A stretch of 64,000 nucleotides of DNA, from NCBI GenBank assembly GCA_902586435.1, contig CACIHJ010000002.1, positions 1-64,000 of the forward strand, written 5' to 3'. Within the stretch, counting starts at the first letter, position 1, and each line of letters opens with the position of its first letter. The DNA is from an uncultured Bacteroidota bacterium. GTDB lineage: Bacteria > Bacteroidota > Bacteroidia > Flavobacteriales > Flavobacteriaceae. Made by a program: the position numbers and the translations under genes. Below the pieces are notes generated by a model. It was not told the origin of the DNA and did not search any database. It worked only from the letters and a program-made list of their open reading frames with translations. Positions 37,414 through 46,613 of this stretch are shown here, piece by piece.

Positions 37414-38446
37414 GAGTAACGACAATTTTTTCATGCAAAGATGCTTGGATCTTGCAATAAAGGGTATTGGTAAAACATATCCCAATCCACTTGTAGGATG
37501 TGTTATCGTTTTGAATAATAAAATTATTAGTGAGGGATGGCATAAATCATACGGAGGGATCCATGCTGAAGCCGATGCAATTAATAAAGTAAAAGATAAG
37601 AGTACATTAAAAAATTGTTCATTATATGTAAATCTCGAGCCTTGTAATCATCATGGAAAAACTCCTCCGTGTACAGATTTAATTTTAAAATATGGAATAC
37701 AAAAAGTAATAATTGGGATTAGAGACCCAAATAAAAATGTAACTGGAAGCGGTATTGAATATTTAAAAAGAAATGGCTGTAATGTTAAGGTTAATATTTT
37801 AAAAGGTGAATGTAATTTTATAAACAGAAGATTTATAAAGTTCTGTAAATATAAAAGACCATATATAACATTAAAGTGGGCCGAGAGCAATGATGGCTTT
37901 ATAGGCCCAGTTAAAGATAAATTAAATTTAGGAAGGATTAAATGGTTGTCTAATGAAAAGTCAAGAGCACTATCTCATAAATGGAGAACAGAAGAACAAT
38001 CTATTCTAGTTGGAGTGCAAACAGTAATTGATGATAATCCTCAGCTAACCTCTAGGTTCCATAAAGGCGAGAACCCTATTAGGATAATAATTGATCCTAA
38101 ATTGAGAATACCTCTAAAATCAAAAGTATTGAACAACGAATCTAAATCAATAGTTCTCTCAAGTTCAAAAAATAAAATTGATGGGGTAAACATTATTACA
38201 AATGATTTTGATAATAAAGAGTCTATAATTAATACAATTTATAATCTAGGGATCCAGTCAGTTATTGTTGAAGGAGGAAGTAAGACTCTACAATTTTTCA
38301 TAGATAATAACTATTGGGATTGCATAAGAGTTTTTAAGACAAGTAAAGAATTAAAAAAAGGTACGCCTAGACCAAATTTTAAGATAAGAGATACTGATTA
38401 TAAAATGATAGGAGATGACAAGCTATACGAACTGTTTAAGAATTAA
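37412..38446 (+). CDS. ribD: Riboflavin biosynthesis deaminase/reductase
   Basis: The 344-residue enzyme catalyses the deamination and reduction steps of riboflavin synthesis. The deaminase domain has zinc motifs GGIHAEADAINK and NLEPCNHHGKTPPCTD; the reductase domain has TLKWAESNDGFIG, SILVGVQTVIDDNPQLTSR and VIVEGGSKTLQFFID. Both are complete. There is no FMN riboswitch in the 50 bases upstream. The start codon is the end of a 13-bp inverted repeat. The end overlaps the convergent thioesterase gene by 11 bases. Confidence 0.95.
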   Translation: MSNDNFFMQRCLDLAIKGIGKTYPNPLVGCVIVLNNKIISEGWHKSYGGIHAEADAINKVKDKSTLKNCSLYVNLEPCNHHGKTPPCTDLILKYGIQKVIIGIRDPNKNVTGSGIEYLKRNGCNVKVNILKGECNFINRRFIKFCKYKRPYITLKWAESNDGFIGPVKDKLNLGRIKWLSNEKSRALSHKWRTEEQSILVGVQTVIDDNPQLTSRFHKGENPIRIIIDPKLRIPLKSKVLNNESKSIVLSSSKNKIDGVNIITNDFDNKESIINTIYNLGIQSVIVEGGSKTLQFFIDNNYWDCIRVFKTSKELKKGTPRPNFKIRDTDYKMIGDDKLYELFKN

Positions 38447-38837
38447 AAAATTTTTCTTTAATTTCTAATGGACACTTTCTGGGTTTTTTTGTTTTTGGAT
38501 TATAGAATGCAAGCTTAGTAACTCCCTTACATATCCCAACTTTTTTGTTATTTATAATCTGATAACTAAATTCAATCTTCGACATTGGCTCTTTCTCACA
38601 TTCTACTTGAACTTTAAACTCATCTCCAAAAAAAAGAGGATTCATATATGAAATTGAGCATTCAACAACAGGCAACCAAATATTTTTTTTTTCTAATTCA
38701 ACATATCTTATATCTAAAAAATCAAACCACTCTATCCTTGCCATTTCAAAATATTTTAAATAATTACTATGATGAACGAAACCCATTTGATCTGTTTCAT
38801 AGTATCTAACCTTATTCATTTTCGTTATGTACCTCAT
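38436..38837 (-). CDS. Acyl-CoA thioesterase, YbgC-like 4HBT family
   Basis: The 133-residue hot-dog protein has the catalytic signature RYYETDQMGFVHHSNYLKYF and FEMARIEWFDFLD, typical of the YbgC/4HBT group. It hydrolyses acyl-CoA thioesters; the acyl group is unknown. Starts are ATG 38837 or the internal ATG at 38819 (MNKVRYYETDQ), which matches the usual family start better. Its 3' end overlaps ribD and its 5' side faces dnaA. Confidence 0.88.
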   Translation of the reverse strand: MRYITKMNKVRYYETDQMGFVHHSNYLKYFEMARIEWFDFLDIRYVELEKKNIWLPVVECSISYMNPLFFGDEFKVQVECEKEPMSKIEFSYQIINNKKVGICKGVTKLAFYNPKTKKPRKCPLEIKEKFFNS

Positions 38838-38917
38838 AAACTTCTTAATTTATTGAAAGATTTTATAAAAATTCCTACACGTCTATCTCACCTTATTTTA
38901 TGAAAAAAAAAATTAAT

Positions 38918-38976
38918 AATCAATAGTCTAATTGATTTTTTTTTCTTTTTTTTTCTTTTTTTTTAATTCATATTTG
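38918..38976 (+). promoter_or_regulatory. dnaA upstream region: phased T-tract and -7 element
   Basis: The 203-base gap before dnaA holds a small hairpin AATCAAT/ATTGATT (38918-38937), then T9-C-T9-C-T9 (38936-38964) with a 10-base period, then CATATTTG (38969-38976), one mismatch from the -7 consensus. The dnaA ATG follows 64 bases later. I find no DnaA box. Confidence 0.5.
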
Positions 38977-39040
38977 TTCAAACAATCTAAAAACCCATAG
39001 AATTCAGTTTATAAATGTCATTAAAACAAGTTAATAAAAA

Positions 39041-40468
39041 ATGAGTCAAAGTCCTTCATCAGTTTGGAATAACTGTTTATCATTTATTGAAGATAATATT
39101 CAGCCTCAAGCATATAATACTTGGTTTAAGCCTATAATACCTGTAAAGGTATCCGATAAAGTATTAAGCATTCAAGTCCCAAGTAAGTTTTTCTATGAAT
39201 GGTTAGAAGAGCATTACATAAAGATACTAAAACTTGCATTGACAAAAGAATTAGGTAAAGATGCTAGGCTTGTATACATTATAAAAATGGAAAATACATT
39301 TGGCAATAAAGCACCTTTTACTGAAAAAATACCTAGCTCAAATAACACTAGTGTAAAATCTCAAAATGTTGAAACTCCATTTACAAGCTTTACCAGTGAA
39401 TTGAAAAATCCTTTTGTAATACCTGGTATTAGGAACCTTCAAATAGAGTCACAGCTTAATCCAAATTATACCTTTGATAATTTTCTTGAAGGAGACTCAA
39501 ACAGGCTAGCTAGATCAGCTGGATTAGCAGTTGCTAGTAAGCCAGGGGGAACTTCATTCAATCCCTTGTTGATATATGGAGGAGTTGGTCTTGGAAAGAC
39601 TCATCTTGTTCATGCAATTGGGGTGAGTATTAAGAAGAGATATCCTGACAAAACTGTTTTATATATTTCTGCAGAAAAATTTACACAACAATATATTGAT
39701 TCAGTTAAAAAAAATAATAGAAATGATTTTATACACTTTTACCAAGTTATCGATATATTGATTGTTGATGATGTTCAGTTTTTATCTGGTAAATCTGGAA
39801 CTCAAGATGTGTTCTTCCATATATTTAATCATCTTCACCAGAATGGTAAACAAGTTATATTGACATCAGATAAGGCTCCAATTGATATGCAAGATATTGA
39901 ACAAAGACTTCTTTCTAGATTTAAATGGGGGCTTTCTGCTGAACTTCAAACACCTAATTTTGAAACTAGGATTTCAATTCTTAAAAATAAATTATTTAGG
40001 GATGGAGTTGAGATTGATGATGAGGTGACTGAATATGTTGCAAAAAATATAAATTCAAATATTAGAGAATTAGAAGGTGCTATTATTTCCCTTATAGCTC
40101 AATCCTCATTTAACAAGGTAGAGATTACTCTTAGTTTAGCTAAAGATGTTATAAATAAATTTGTTAAAAATAATAGAAGAGAAGTTTCAATAGACTACAT
40201 ACAAAAAGTTGTATCAGATTATTTCCAAATGGATGTAGAAACTCTCCAATCAAAAACTAGAAAAAGACATATTGTTCAAGCAAGACAAATTGCAATGTAT
40301 TTTGCAAAGAAATTCACAAAAGCATCTCTTGCAAGTATAGGAACTCAGATTGGAAGAAGAGACCATGCAACAGTTCTTCATGCTTGTAAAACAGTTGACA
40401 ATTTAAGTTTTACTGATAAGCAATTTAGAAAATATGTTGAAGATTTAAATCAAAGACTTACTGTCTAA
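39041..40468 (+). CDS. dnaA: Chromosomal replication initiator DnaA
   Basis: The 475-residue protein has the N-terminal interaction domain (VWNNCLSFIEDNIQPQAYNT), a linker, the AAA+ domain with Walker A GGVGLGKTHLVHAIG near 178 and LIVDDVQFLSGKSG, and the C-terminal DNA-binding domain with the signature ASIGTQIGRRDHATVLHAC. All domains are complete. It ends four bases from the convergent mltG gene. It starts at ATG 39041, with a 203-base AT-rich upstream region. Confidence 0.97.
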   Translation: MSQSPSSVWNNCLSFIEDNIQPQAYNTWFKPIIPVKVSDKVLSIQVPSKFFYEWLEEHYIKILKLALTKELGKDARLVYIIKMENTFGNKAPFTEKIPSSNNTSVKSQNVETPFTSFTSELKNPFVIPGIRNLQIESQLNPNYTFDNFLEGDSNRLARSAGLAVASKPGGTSFNPLLIYGGVGLGKTHLVHAIGVSIKKRYPDKTVLYISAEKFTQQYIDSVKKNNRNDFIHFYQVIDILIVDDVQFLSGKSGTQDVFFHIFNHLHQNGKQVILTSDKAPIDMQDIEQRLLSRFKWGLSAELQTPNFETRISILKNKLFRDGVEIDDEVTEYVAKNINSNIRELEGAIISLIAQSSFNKVEITLSLAKDVINKFVKNNRREVSIDYIQKVVSDYFQMDVETLQSKTRKRHIVQARQIAMYFAKKFTKASLASIGTQIGRRDHATVLHACKTVDNLSFTDKQFRKYVEDLNQRLTV

Positions 40469-40472
40469 AATT

Positions 40473-41501
40473 CTACCTATATATTTTTTTACTATTTAAC
40501 CATCTGGTATACACTCTTCTATTCTTATTGTGTTGTCTAAGAGTTGAAGCAAATAGATGATATCCAGGGTTATAAGGATCAGCAACAAAAAATATATAAT
40601 CATGACTCCTAGAATTTAAAACTGCATCAATAGAAGAGATATCAGGCATCGATATTGGGCCAGGCGGTAATCCTTTAATCTTATATGTATTATATGGAGA
40701 TTCAAGTTTTAAGTCTCTATACAGAACCCTCCTTATTATTGTATCAAAATTATTATAATAACTTTTAATTGAATAGATTACTGTTGGGTCAGCCTGAAGT
40801 CTCATTTTTTTCCTAAGCCGATTAAGATAGACACCTGCTATAATTGGTCTTTCATCCAATTTAATACTCTCTTTCTGAACTATTGATGCTAAAACTATTA
40901 CTTCTTTTTTAGACAAATCAATTGATTTTGCTTTTTTAGCCCTGTCTTCATTCCAAAAATCATTATACTCTTCCAGCATTCTATTTCTAAAATTATTTGG
41001 CTCCACATTCCAGAAGAACTCATAAGAGTTAGGAATATAAATTGACATAGAATTCATCTCATTAAAACCATTATCTTCTAAAAAACTTTTTTCAAGAAAA
41101 GCATTTAATAAAGAAACACTGTCTGCTAATATCTGTTTAGAAACTCTTCCGGCTAGATCATGGATTCTTTCTTGATTATTGAAAGTTACCGTTAAGGGAG
41201 TATTATTAAATTTTAATGAATTAATAATTTCTTTATTCCCAGCACCCTTTAATATGTTAAATCTTCCTGATTTAATATTTTCAATATAATCCATTCTTTT
41301 AGCAGCCTTTAAAAAAGTCTTCGGTGATTTAATCTTTTTATTAATTGTATCTAAAATACTAACTATACTATCAGATGAGTTTATATATATAAATGTTGAA
41401 TCTCCTTTAAAATTTGTGTTATCTCTATGCATTAGATTATAATATCCAAATAGTAATATTATAGATGCGATTGTAATAGAAATTAATATTGCCTTTTTCA
41501 T
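40473..41501 (-). CDS. mltG: Endolytic murein transglycosylase MltG
   Basis: MltG cuts nascent glycan strands near the inner membrane and influences chain length. The 342-residue protein has one N-terminal membrane segment (AILISITIASIILLFGYYNL), a LysM-like part, and the YceG domain with the catalytic glutamate in VLASIVQKES and the family block YNTYKIKGLPPGPIS. It overlaps the GNAT gene (four bases). Confidence 0.93.
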   Translation of the reverse strand: MKKAILISITIASIILLFGYYNLMHRDNTNFKGDSTFIYINSSDSIVSILDTINKKIKSPKTFLKAAKRMDYIENIKSGRFNILKGAGNKEIINSLKFNNTPLTVTFNNQERIHDLAGRVSKQILADSVSLLNAFLEKSFLEDNGFNEMNSMSIYIPNSYEFFWNVEPNNFRNRMLEEYNDFWNEDRAKKAKSIDLSKKEVIVLASIVQKESIKLDERPIIAGVYLNRLRKKMRLQADPTVIYSIKSYYNNFDTIIRRVLYRDLKLESPYNTYKIKGLPPGPISMPDISSIDAVLNSRSHDYIFFVADPYNPGYHLFASTLRQHNKNRRVYTRWLNSKKIYR

Positions 41502-42016
41502 TCACCTAAAATTTTTTGATAAAGTAGCTCATCAAAATATCTGTTGTTATAGAATACCCAATCTTTTTTATTTCCAACTTTCATATAACCATGTTTTTCA
41601 AAGAGCTTAACACTCTCATTATTTTCTGATGAAATATTAGCATAAAGCTGATGGATAGGGATATGTTTTGCGACATAGTCTTCTATCAAATTTAATGATT
41701 TTGAACCCAAGCCTTTAGCCCTGTATTTTTCAAAAATAATTATCCCTACTCCTACTCTTCTATTTACCATATCGTATTTAAATAAGTCAATAAAGCCAAA
41801 TGCTAAATTATCTTTATTACTTAAAACTAGTCTAAGCTGCCCATGTTCAACAATATCAAGATGTGAATTCTCAATAAATTTTTTCAGACTATGTTTAGAG
41901 AATGGGGAAGATGTATTTGAATATTTCCATAAGGACTTGTCATTCTCAATATCATATAATAAGTCTAAATCATCTGGCTCAAGAGCTCTTAGTATATATT
42001 GATTTATATTATCCAT
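41498..42016 (-). CDS. GNAT acetyltransferase, RimJ/RimL-like
   Basis: The 172-residue protein has YILRALEPDDLDLLYDIEND at its start, acetyl-CoA binding IFEKYRAKGLGSKSLNLIED and NESVKLFEKHGYMKVG near the C-terminus. This layout is common in RimJ/RimL-type acetyltransferases of protein N-termini or small amines; the target is unknown. I start it at ATG 42016, not the TTG nine bases upstream. It overlaps mltG. Confidence 0.85.
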   Translation of the reverse strand: MDNINQYILRALEPDDLDLLYDIENDKSLWKYSNTSSPFSKHSLKKFIENSHLDIVEHGQLRLVLSNKDNLAFGFIDLFKYDMVNRRVGVGIIIFEKYRAKGLGSKSLNLIEDYVAKHIPIHQLYANISSENNESVKLFEKHGYMKVGNKKDWVFYNNRYFDELLYQKILGE

Positions 42017-42079
42017 GTTAAACAATCGTTAAAAAAAAATCATTCAAAGGCATAATATATTATTTTTACAAATAAAAAA

Positions 42080-43225
42080 ATGAAATCTACATTAAAAATT
42101 ATAATTGTTTCATTAACATGTTCAATCATTTCAATTATATTCTATTCAATCTTTTCAAATAGTATATCAACAGAAGAAAATGAAAATGATCAAGCATTTA
42201 TTGATTATTCAGAAAGCTTTATAAATACTTCTGGTATTAATAGTATTCAATATTCTAGTAATGTTGGTTCCCCTGATTTAACTTTTGCAGCAAAAAAATC
42301 AATTAATGCTGTTGTTCACGTTAAAAATACATCTATAGTTAACGAAAGTGACTCTTGGGCTTTGCAGTTTTTTTATGGAGATGAGTCAAGAAAAAGAGTT
42401 GGTACAGGATCTGGAGTTATTATATCTCCTGATGGATATATAATTACAAATCATCATGTTATAGAGAATTCAAGTGAAGTAATTGTTACAACAAATGATA
42501 ATAAAGAATATGAAGCAATAATAGTTGGTTCAGATGAGGTTACGGATGTAGCAGTTTTAAAGATAGATTCTAATGAAAAATTTGAATATATTTTATTTGG
42601 TGACTCTGAGAATACTCAAATTGGGGAGTGGGTTCTTGCAGTTGGTAATCCATACAATCTAAATTCTACAGTTACAGCAGGAATTATTAGCTCCAAATCA
42701 AGAGATCTAAATGAGTATGATCAGATAAATCAATCATTTATCCAAACTGATGCTGCAGTTAATGTTGGTAATAGTGGTGGTGCACTTGTTAATATAAATG
42801 GTGAATTAATTGGTATAAATACAGCTATTCAATCCATGACAGGGGGATTTGTTGGATATTCTTTTGCAATCCCAAGTGATATAGTAAGAAAAATATTTGA
42901 AGATATTCTTGAGTATGGAGATGTCCAAAAAGGATTATTAGGGGTTAGAGGAATAGCTTTAAAGTCCTCATATTCCAGGCAACTTAATTTAACTGATACT
43001 GAGGGTTTCTATATTGATATTATAGAGCCAGGATTTGGAGCAGATCTTGCAGGACTAAAAAAGGGTGATATAATTAAAGAGATTGATGGAATAAAAATTA
43101 ATAAATTTTCAGACTTATCCGGTCATCTCTCAACTAAAAGACCTGGTGATAAAGTAAATGTTATTTACTCTAGAGAAAATAAATTAAATAGAACAACCGT
43201 AACTCTTAAAAAAGTTGATAACTAA
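42080..43225 (+). CDS. HtrA/Deg-type serine protease, one PDZ domain
   Basis: The 381-residue protein has an N-terminal membrane anchor (LKIIIVSLTCSIISIIFYSI), the trypsin fold with triad H126 (NHHVI), D156 (TDVAVL) and S232 (VGNSGGALVN), and one PDZ domain at about 290-375 (GADLAGLKKGDIIKEIDGI). This is DegS-like, with one PDZ rather than the two of DegP. It probably works in the periplasm, anchored to the inner membrane, on misfolded envelope proteins. The stop overlaps the trmD start by one base (TAATG). Confidence 0.92.
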   Translation: MKSTLKIIIVSLTCSIISIIFYSIFSNSISTEENENDQAFIDYSESFINTSGINSIQYSSNVGSPDLTFAAKKSINAVVHVKNTSIVNESDSWALQFFYGDESRKRVGTGSGVIISPDGYIITNHHVIENSSEVIVTTNDNKEYEAIIVGSDEVTDVAVLKIDSNEKFEYILFGDSENTQIGEWVLAVGNPYNLNSTVTAGIISSKSRDLNEYDQINQSFIQTDAAVNVGNSGGALVNINGELIGINTAIQSMTGGFVGYSFAIPSDIVRKIFEDILEYGDVQKGLLGVRGIALKSSYSRQLNLTDTEGFYIDIIEPGFGADLAGLKKGDIIKEIDGIKINKFSDLSGHLSTKRPGDKVNVIYSRENKLNRTTVTLKKVDN

Positions 43226-43902
43226 TGAGGATTGATATTTTAACCCTATTCCCTGAAATTTTTGATAGCCTAAATTCTTTTTCGATCATTGACAAAGCTA
43301 TCAAATCAAAAAAGGTAAATATAGTAACTCATAATCTCCGAGACTATGCCGATAACTCTAGACATGTTGATGATAGTCCTTATGGTGGTGAGGCTGGAAT
43401 GATTATAAAAATTGAACCTATTGATAACTGTATAGAAAAGCTAAAAGAAAAAAATGATTACGATGATATAATTTATCTTACCCCTGATGGTGAGATTCTA
43501 AATCAAAAAATTTCAAATAATTTATCTTTAAAGAAAAATCTTATCCTTTTATGTGGTCACTATAAAGGTATTGATCATAGAGTGAGAGATCATCTAATAA
43601 CAAAAGAGATTTCAATTGGAAATTATGTTTTATCAGGAGGTGAACTTCCAGCGGCCATTTTATGTGATTCTATTATTAGACTTATCCCAGGTGTTATAGG
43701 AGATGAATCATCAGCATTATCAGATAGTTTTCAAGATAATATTGTTTCTGCCCCAATATATACCAGACCAGCAAATTACAAAGGGTTAAAAGTACCTGAC
43801 ATTCTTATTTCAGGTAATCAGAAAGAAATAGAAAAATGGAAAGACCAGGAGTCTGTTGAAAGGACAAAATTACTTCGCCCAAAACTCTTTGATAATCTTT
43901 AA
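43225..43902 (+). CDS. trmD: tRNA (guanine-37 N1)-methyltransferase
   Basis: TrmD makes m1G37 in tRNA, preventing +1 frameshifts. The 225-residue SPOUT enzyme starts MRIDILTLFPEIFDSLN, has DDSPYGGEAGMIIKI and the trefoil-knot SAM site EISIGNYVLSGGELPA. It starts one base before the htrA stop ends, so the two are coupled. rplS follows after 62 bases with its own promoter. Confidence 0.95.
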   Translation: MRIDILTLFPEIFDSLNSFSIIDKAIKSKKVNIVTHNLRDYADNSRHVDDSPYGGEAGMIIKIEPIDNCIEKLKEKNDYDDIIYLTPDGEILNQKISNNLSLKKNLILLCGHYKGIDHRVRDHLITKEISIGNYVLSGGELPAAILCDSIIRLIPGVIGDESSALSDSFQDNIVSAPIYTRPANYKGLKVPDILISGNQKEIEKWKDQESVERTKLLRPKLFDNL

Positions 43903-43918
43903 AAAAGGTTTACTTTTG
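43888..43918 (+). promoter_or_regulatory. rplS promoter
   Basis: TTTG (43888-43891), a 19-base spacer and TACTTTTG (43911-43918) match the Bacteroidota consensus. The -33 box lies inside the end of trmD. The ATG at 43965 is 46 bases downstream. Confidence 0.75.
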
Positions 43919-43964
43919 CAACTGAATTTATTGGAATTCACCAAACATTTAAAAAACTATTTTG

Positions 43965-44309
43965 ATGGAGTCTATAGTTACCAAAGTAAACGAAAAATTA
44001 ATTGAAAAAAATGATTTTCCTTCATTTTCATCAGGAGACACTATTACAGTATACTATGAAATTAGAGAGGGAGATAAAGTTCGTACCCAATTTTTCAAAG
44101 GTGTTGTTATTCAAATAAAAGGTAGAGGACAATCAAAAACATTTACAATAAGAAAAATGTCTGGTACTATTGGTGTCGAAAGAATTTTCCCTCTAAACAT
44201 GCCTGGTTTAAAAAAGATTGAAGTTAATAAAGGCGGTAAAGTCAGACAATCCAGAATATATTATTTTAGAGAATTGACAGGTAAAAAAGCTAGAATTAAA
44301 GAAAGATAA
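43965..44309 (+). CDS. rplS: 50S ribosomal protein L19
   Basis: The 114-residue protein has the L19 signatures FSSGDTITVYYEIREGDK, RTQFFKGVVIQIKGRG and SGTIGVERIFPLNMP. It sits at the subunit interface. I start at ATG 43965; the in-frame TTG three bases upstream is less likely. It has a strong promoter of its own and icd follows after nine bases, so rplS and icd may be one transcript. Confidence 0.96.
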   Translation: MESIVTKVNEKLIEKNDFPSFSSGDTITVYYEIREGDKVRTQFFKGVVIQIKGRGQSKTFTIRKMSGTIGVERIFPLNMPGLKKIEVNKGGKVRQSRIYYFRELTGKKARIKER

Positions 44310-44318
44310 TTTACTATT

Positions 44319-45551
44319 ATGTCAAAAATTAAAGTAGCCAACCCCATTGTTGAAATTGATGGTGATGAAATGGCAAGAATCATTTGGAAATATATTAAAA
44401 ATGATTTAATCCTTGACTATGTAGATTTGGATATCAAATACTTTGATCTTAGTATAAAATCAAGAGATAAAACAGACGATCAGATTACAGTTGATGCAGC
44501 AAATGCAATTAAAAAATATAATATAGGTATCAAGTGTGCTACAATTACTCCAGATGAGGATAGGGTAAAAGAATTCTCTTTAAAAAGAATGTATAAATCC
44601 CCCAATGGAACAATAAGAAACATCGTAGGAGGAACTGTTTTTAGAGAACCAATTATTGTAAAGACCATTCCTAGATATGTTCAAGGTTGGACAAGACCAA
44701 TTTGTATTGGAAGACATGCTTTTGGTGATCAATACAGAGCAACTGATATTGTGACTAAGGGCAAGGGTAAATTAACAATGACATTTACACCAGAAGATGG
44801 AGGGAAACCAGAATCATGGGAAGTATACAATTTTAAAGAGGATGGTGTAGCTATGTCGATGTATAATATAGATTCTTCTATCTATGGATTTGCAAGATCA
44901 TGTATGAATAGAGCGTTGGATAAAAAGTGGCCTCTTTATTTATCAACAAAGAATACAATTCTTAAAGCTTATGACGGAAGGTTTAAAGATATATTTCAAG
45001 AGGTGTATGATAATGAATTTAAAGATAAATTTGAGAAAGAAAATATTTCCTATGAACATAGGCTAATAGATGATATGGTTGCAGCAGCAATTAAATGGAA
45101 AGGTGGTTTTGTTTGGGCTTGTAAAAATTATGATGGAGATGTACAATCTGATATAGTAGCACAAGGATTTGGTTCCCTAGGACTAATGACATCAACATTA
45201 GTTACACCTGACGGGCAAACTATGGAGTCTGAAGCTGCTCATGGTACAGTAACAAGACATTTTAGACGTCATGAAAAAGGGGAAGAGACTTCTACTAATC
45301 CAATCGCTTCTACTTTTGCATGGACAAGAGGCCTTATGCATAGAGGTAAGTTGGACAATAATCAAGAACTTATTGATTTCTGTAAATTACTAGAAAGTGT
45401 TTGTATAGAAACAATTGAAGAAGGAAAAATGACAAAAGACCTTGCATTGTTAGTCTTTAGAGATGATATGGTAAGTTCAAATTACCTTACAACTGAACAA
45501 TTCTTTGAAGAATTAAAAAGTAATCTAGAAAGAAAAATAAAAGGAGCCTAA
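44319..45551 (+). CDS. icd: NADP-dependent isocitrate dehydrogenase (eukaryote-like type)
   Basis: The 410-residue enzyme makes 2-oxoglutarate from isocitrate. It begins [20 protein letters not shown] and has [32 protein letters not shown] and the metal-binding [18 protein letters not shown]; this is the dimeric type II family shared with eukaryotic IDH1/2, distinct from E. coli Icd. It lies between rplS and murQ. Confidence 0.95.
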   Translation: MSKIKVANPIVEIDGDEMARIIWKYIKNDLILDYVDLDIKYFDLSIKSRDKTDDQITVDAANAIKKYNIGIKCATITPDEDRVKEFSLKRMYKSPNGTIRNIVGGTVFREPIIVKTIPRYVQGWTRPICIGRHAFGDQYRATDIVTKGKGKLTMTFTPEDGGKPESWEVYNFKEDGVAMSMYNIDSSIYGFARSCMNRALDKKWPLYLSTKNTILKAYDGRFKDIFQEVYDNEFKDKFEKENISYEHRLIDDMVAAAIKWKGGFVWACKNYDGDVQSDIVAQGFGSLGLMTSTLVTPDGQTMESEAAHGTVTRHFRRHEKGEETSTNPIASTFAWTRGLMHRGKLDNNQELIDFCKLLESVCIETIEEGKMTKDLALLVFRDDMVSSNYLTTEQFFEELKSNLERKIKGA

Positions 45552-45552
45552 T

Positions 45553-46368
45553 ATGGATTTTATCAAGATAACAGAGCAAGATTCTAATCATAATGATTTA
45601 GAGAAAAAATCTGTAAAAGATCTAGTTGAGTCTATGCATAAGGAGGATAACAATGCATTAGATGCTGTGCAAAAGGTCCTTCCAGAAATAACTAAGCTTA
45701 TTGAAGAAATTGCTGTAAAAATGAACAAAGGTGGGAGATTATTCTACATTGGAGCAGGCACTAGTGGTCGATTAGGAGTCTTAGATGCATCAGAATGCCC
45801 TCCAACATTCGGTACTCCTCCAGAAAAAGTTGTTGGACTTATAGCTGGCGGTATTCCTGCTTTATATAGTTCTATTGAAATAGCTGAAGATAGCTCTAGC
45901 CAGGCATGGGATGATCTAAAGTCTAATAATATAACTTCTAATGACTTTGTTATTGGTATTGCTGCTTCTGGAACAACACCATATGTTGTTGGGGGACTTA
46001 AGGATTGTAAAGAAAATAACATACCAACTGCATGTATAACGTGCAACCAAGGAACTCCTCTATCTAAACATAGTGATCATAAGATTGAAGTAATTGTTGG
46101 TCCTGAATTTGTAACTGGAAGCTCTAGACTAAAAGCAGGTACAGCCCAAAAATTAATCCTAAATATGGTGTCAACTATATCAATGATTCTTCTTGGTCAT
46201 GTAAGAGACAATAAAATGGTTGACATGCAACTAACAAACTCAAAATTAAATAAAAGAGCTAGAGAAATTGTAATGAAAGAACTTAATGTTGATAGGAAGA
46301 AGGCCGATGAACTAATTATTAGACATAAAAACGTTCGTTCAGCAATTGATAATTTTAATAATGAATAA
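45553..46368 (+). CDS. murQ: N-acetylmuramic acid 6-phosphate etherase
   Basis: MurQ cleaves the lactyl ether of MurNAc-6-phosphate in cell-wall recycling. The 271-residue SIS-domain protein has RLFYIGAGTSGRLGVLDASE and the AASGTTPYVVGGL sugar-phosphate site; GPEFVTGSSRLKAGTAQK is diagnostic. An unusual AAGGAG sits about ten bases before the start inside the end of icd, the closest to a Shine-Dalgarno that I noticed. It is followed by an overlapping small membrane gene. Confidence 0.94.
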   Translation: MDFIKITEQDSNHNDLEKKSVKDLVESMHKEDNNALDAVQKVLPEITKLIEEIAVKMNKGGRLFYIGAGTSGRLGVLDASECPPTFGTPPEKVVGLIAGGIPALYSSIEIAEDSSSQAWDDLKSNNITSNDFVIGIAASGTTPYVVGGLKDCKENNIPTACITCNQGTPLSKHSDHKIEVIVGPEFVTGSSRLKAGTAQKLILNMVSTISMILLGHVRDNKMVDMQLTNSKLNKRAREIVMKELNVDRKKADELIIRHKNVRSAIDNFNNE

Positions 46369-46588
46369 TTATTTAAAAAAGGGGTTTAAACAAGTAATCA
46401 TCGGCATTAGTCTTTGCTTTATAGGTCCTGTAGTAATCTCACAATCATTCAAGAATCAAGATCATCCTTTTTTTGTAATAGTTCTTGTAATTGGTTGTAT
46501 TATATCTTTCCTTGCAGTTTATTATGGCTACAGAGGTATTTCAAATATCCTTAATGGAACTCTAGGACCAAAAAATAAATTAAACTAA
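46361..46588 (+). CDS. Small two-TM membrane protein (DUF6095-like)
   Basis: The 75-residue product has two hydrophobic segments (about 10-28 and 38-57) with QSFKNQDHPFF between them and a YYGYRGISNIL end. From memory this matches the DUF6095 type that follows murQ in flavobacteria. Start ATG 46361 overlaps the murQ end by eight bases; an in-frame TTG lies 15 bases upstream. The function is unknown. Confidence 0.7.
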   Translation: MNNYLKKGFKQVIIGISLCFIGPVVISQSFKNQDHPFFVIVLVIGCIISFLAVYYGYRGISNILNGTLGPKNKLN

Positions 46589-46613
46589 TTTTGTAGGTAA
46601 CACTAATAATTAT

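Noticed and set aside
38918-38944. AATCAAT/ATTGATT hairpin plus T-run as a terminator
   Set aside because: The stem is only seven weak pairs and no plus-strand gene ends just before it, so a terminator role is doubtful; it is listed within the dnaA upstream region.
38838-39040. Replication origin upstream of dnaA
   Set aside because: No TTATCCACA-like DnaA boxes are seen. The closest match elsewhere, TTATCCACT at 48243, is single and inside thrS.
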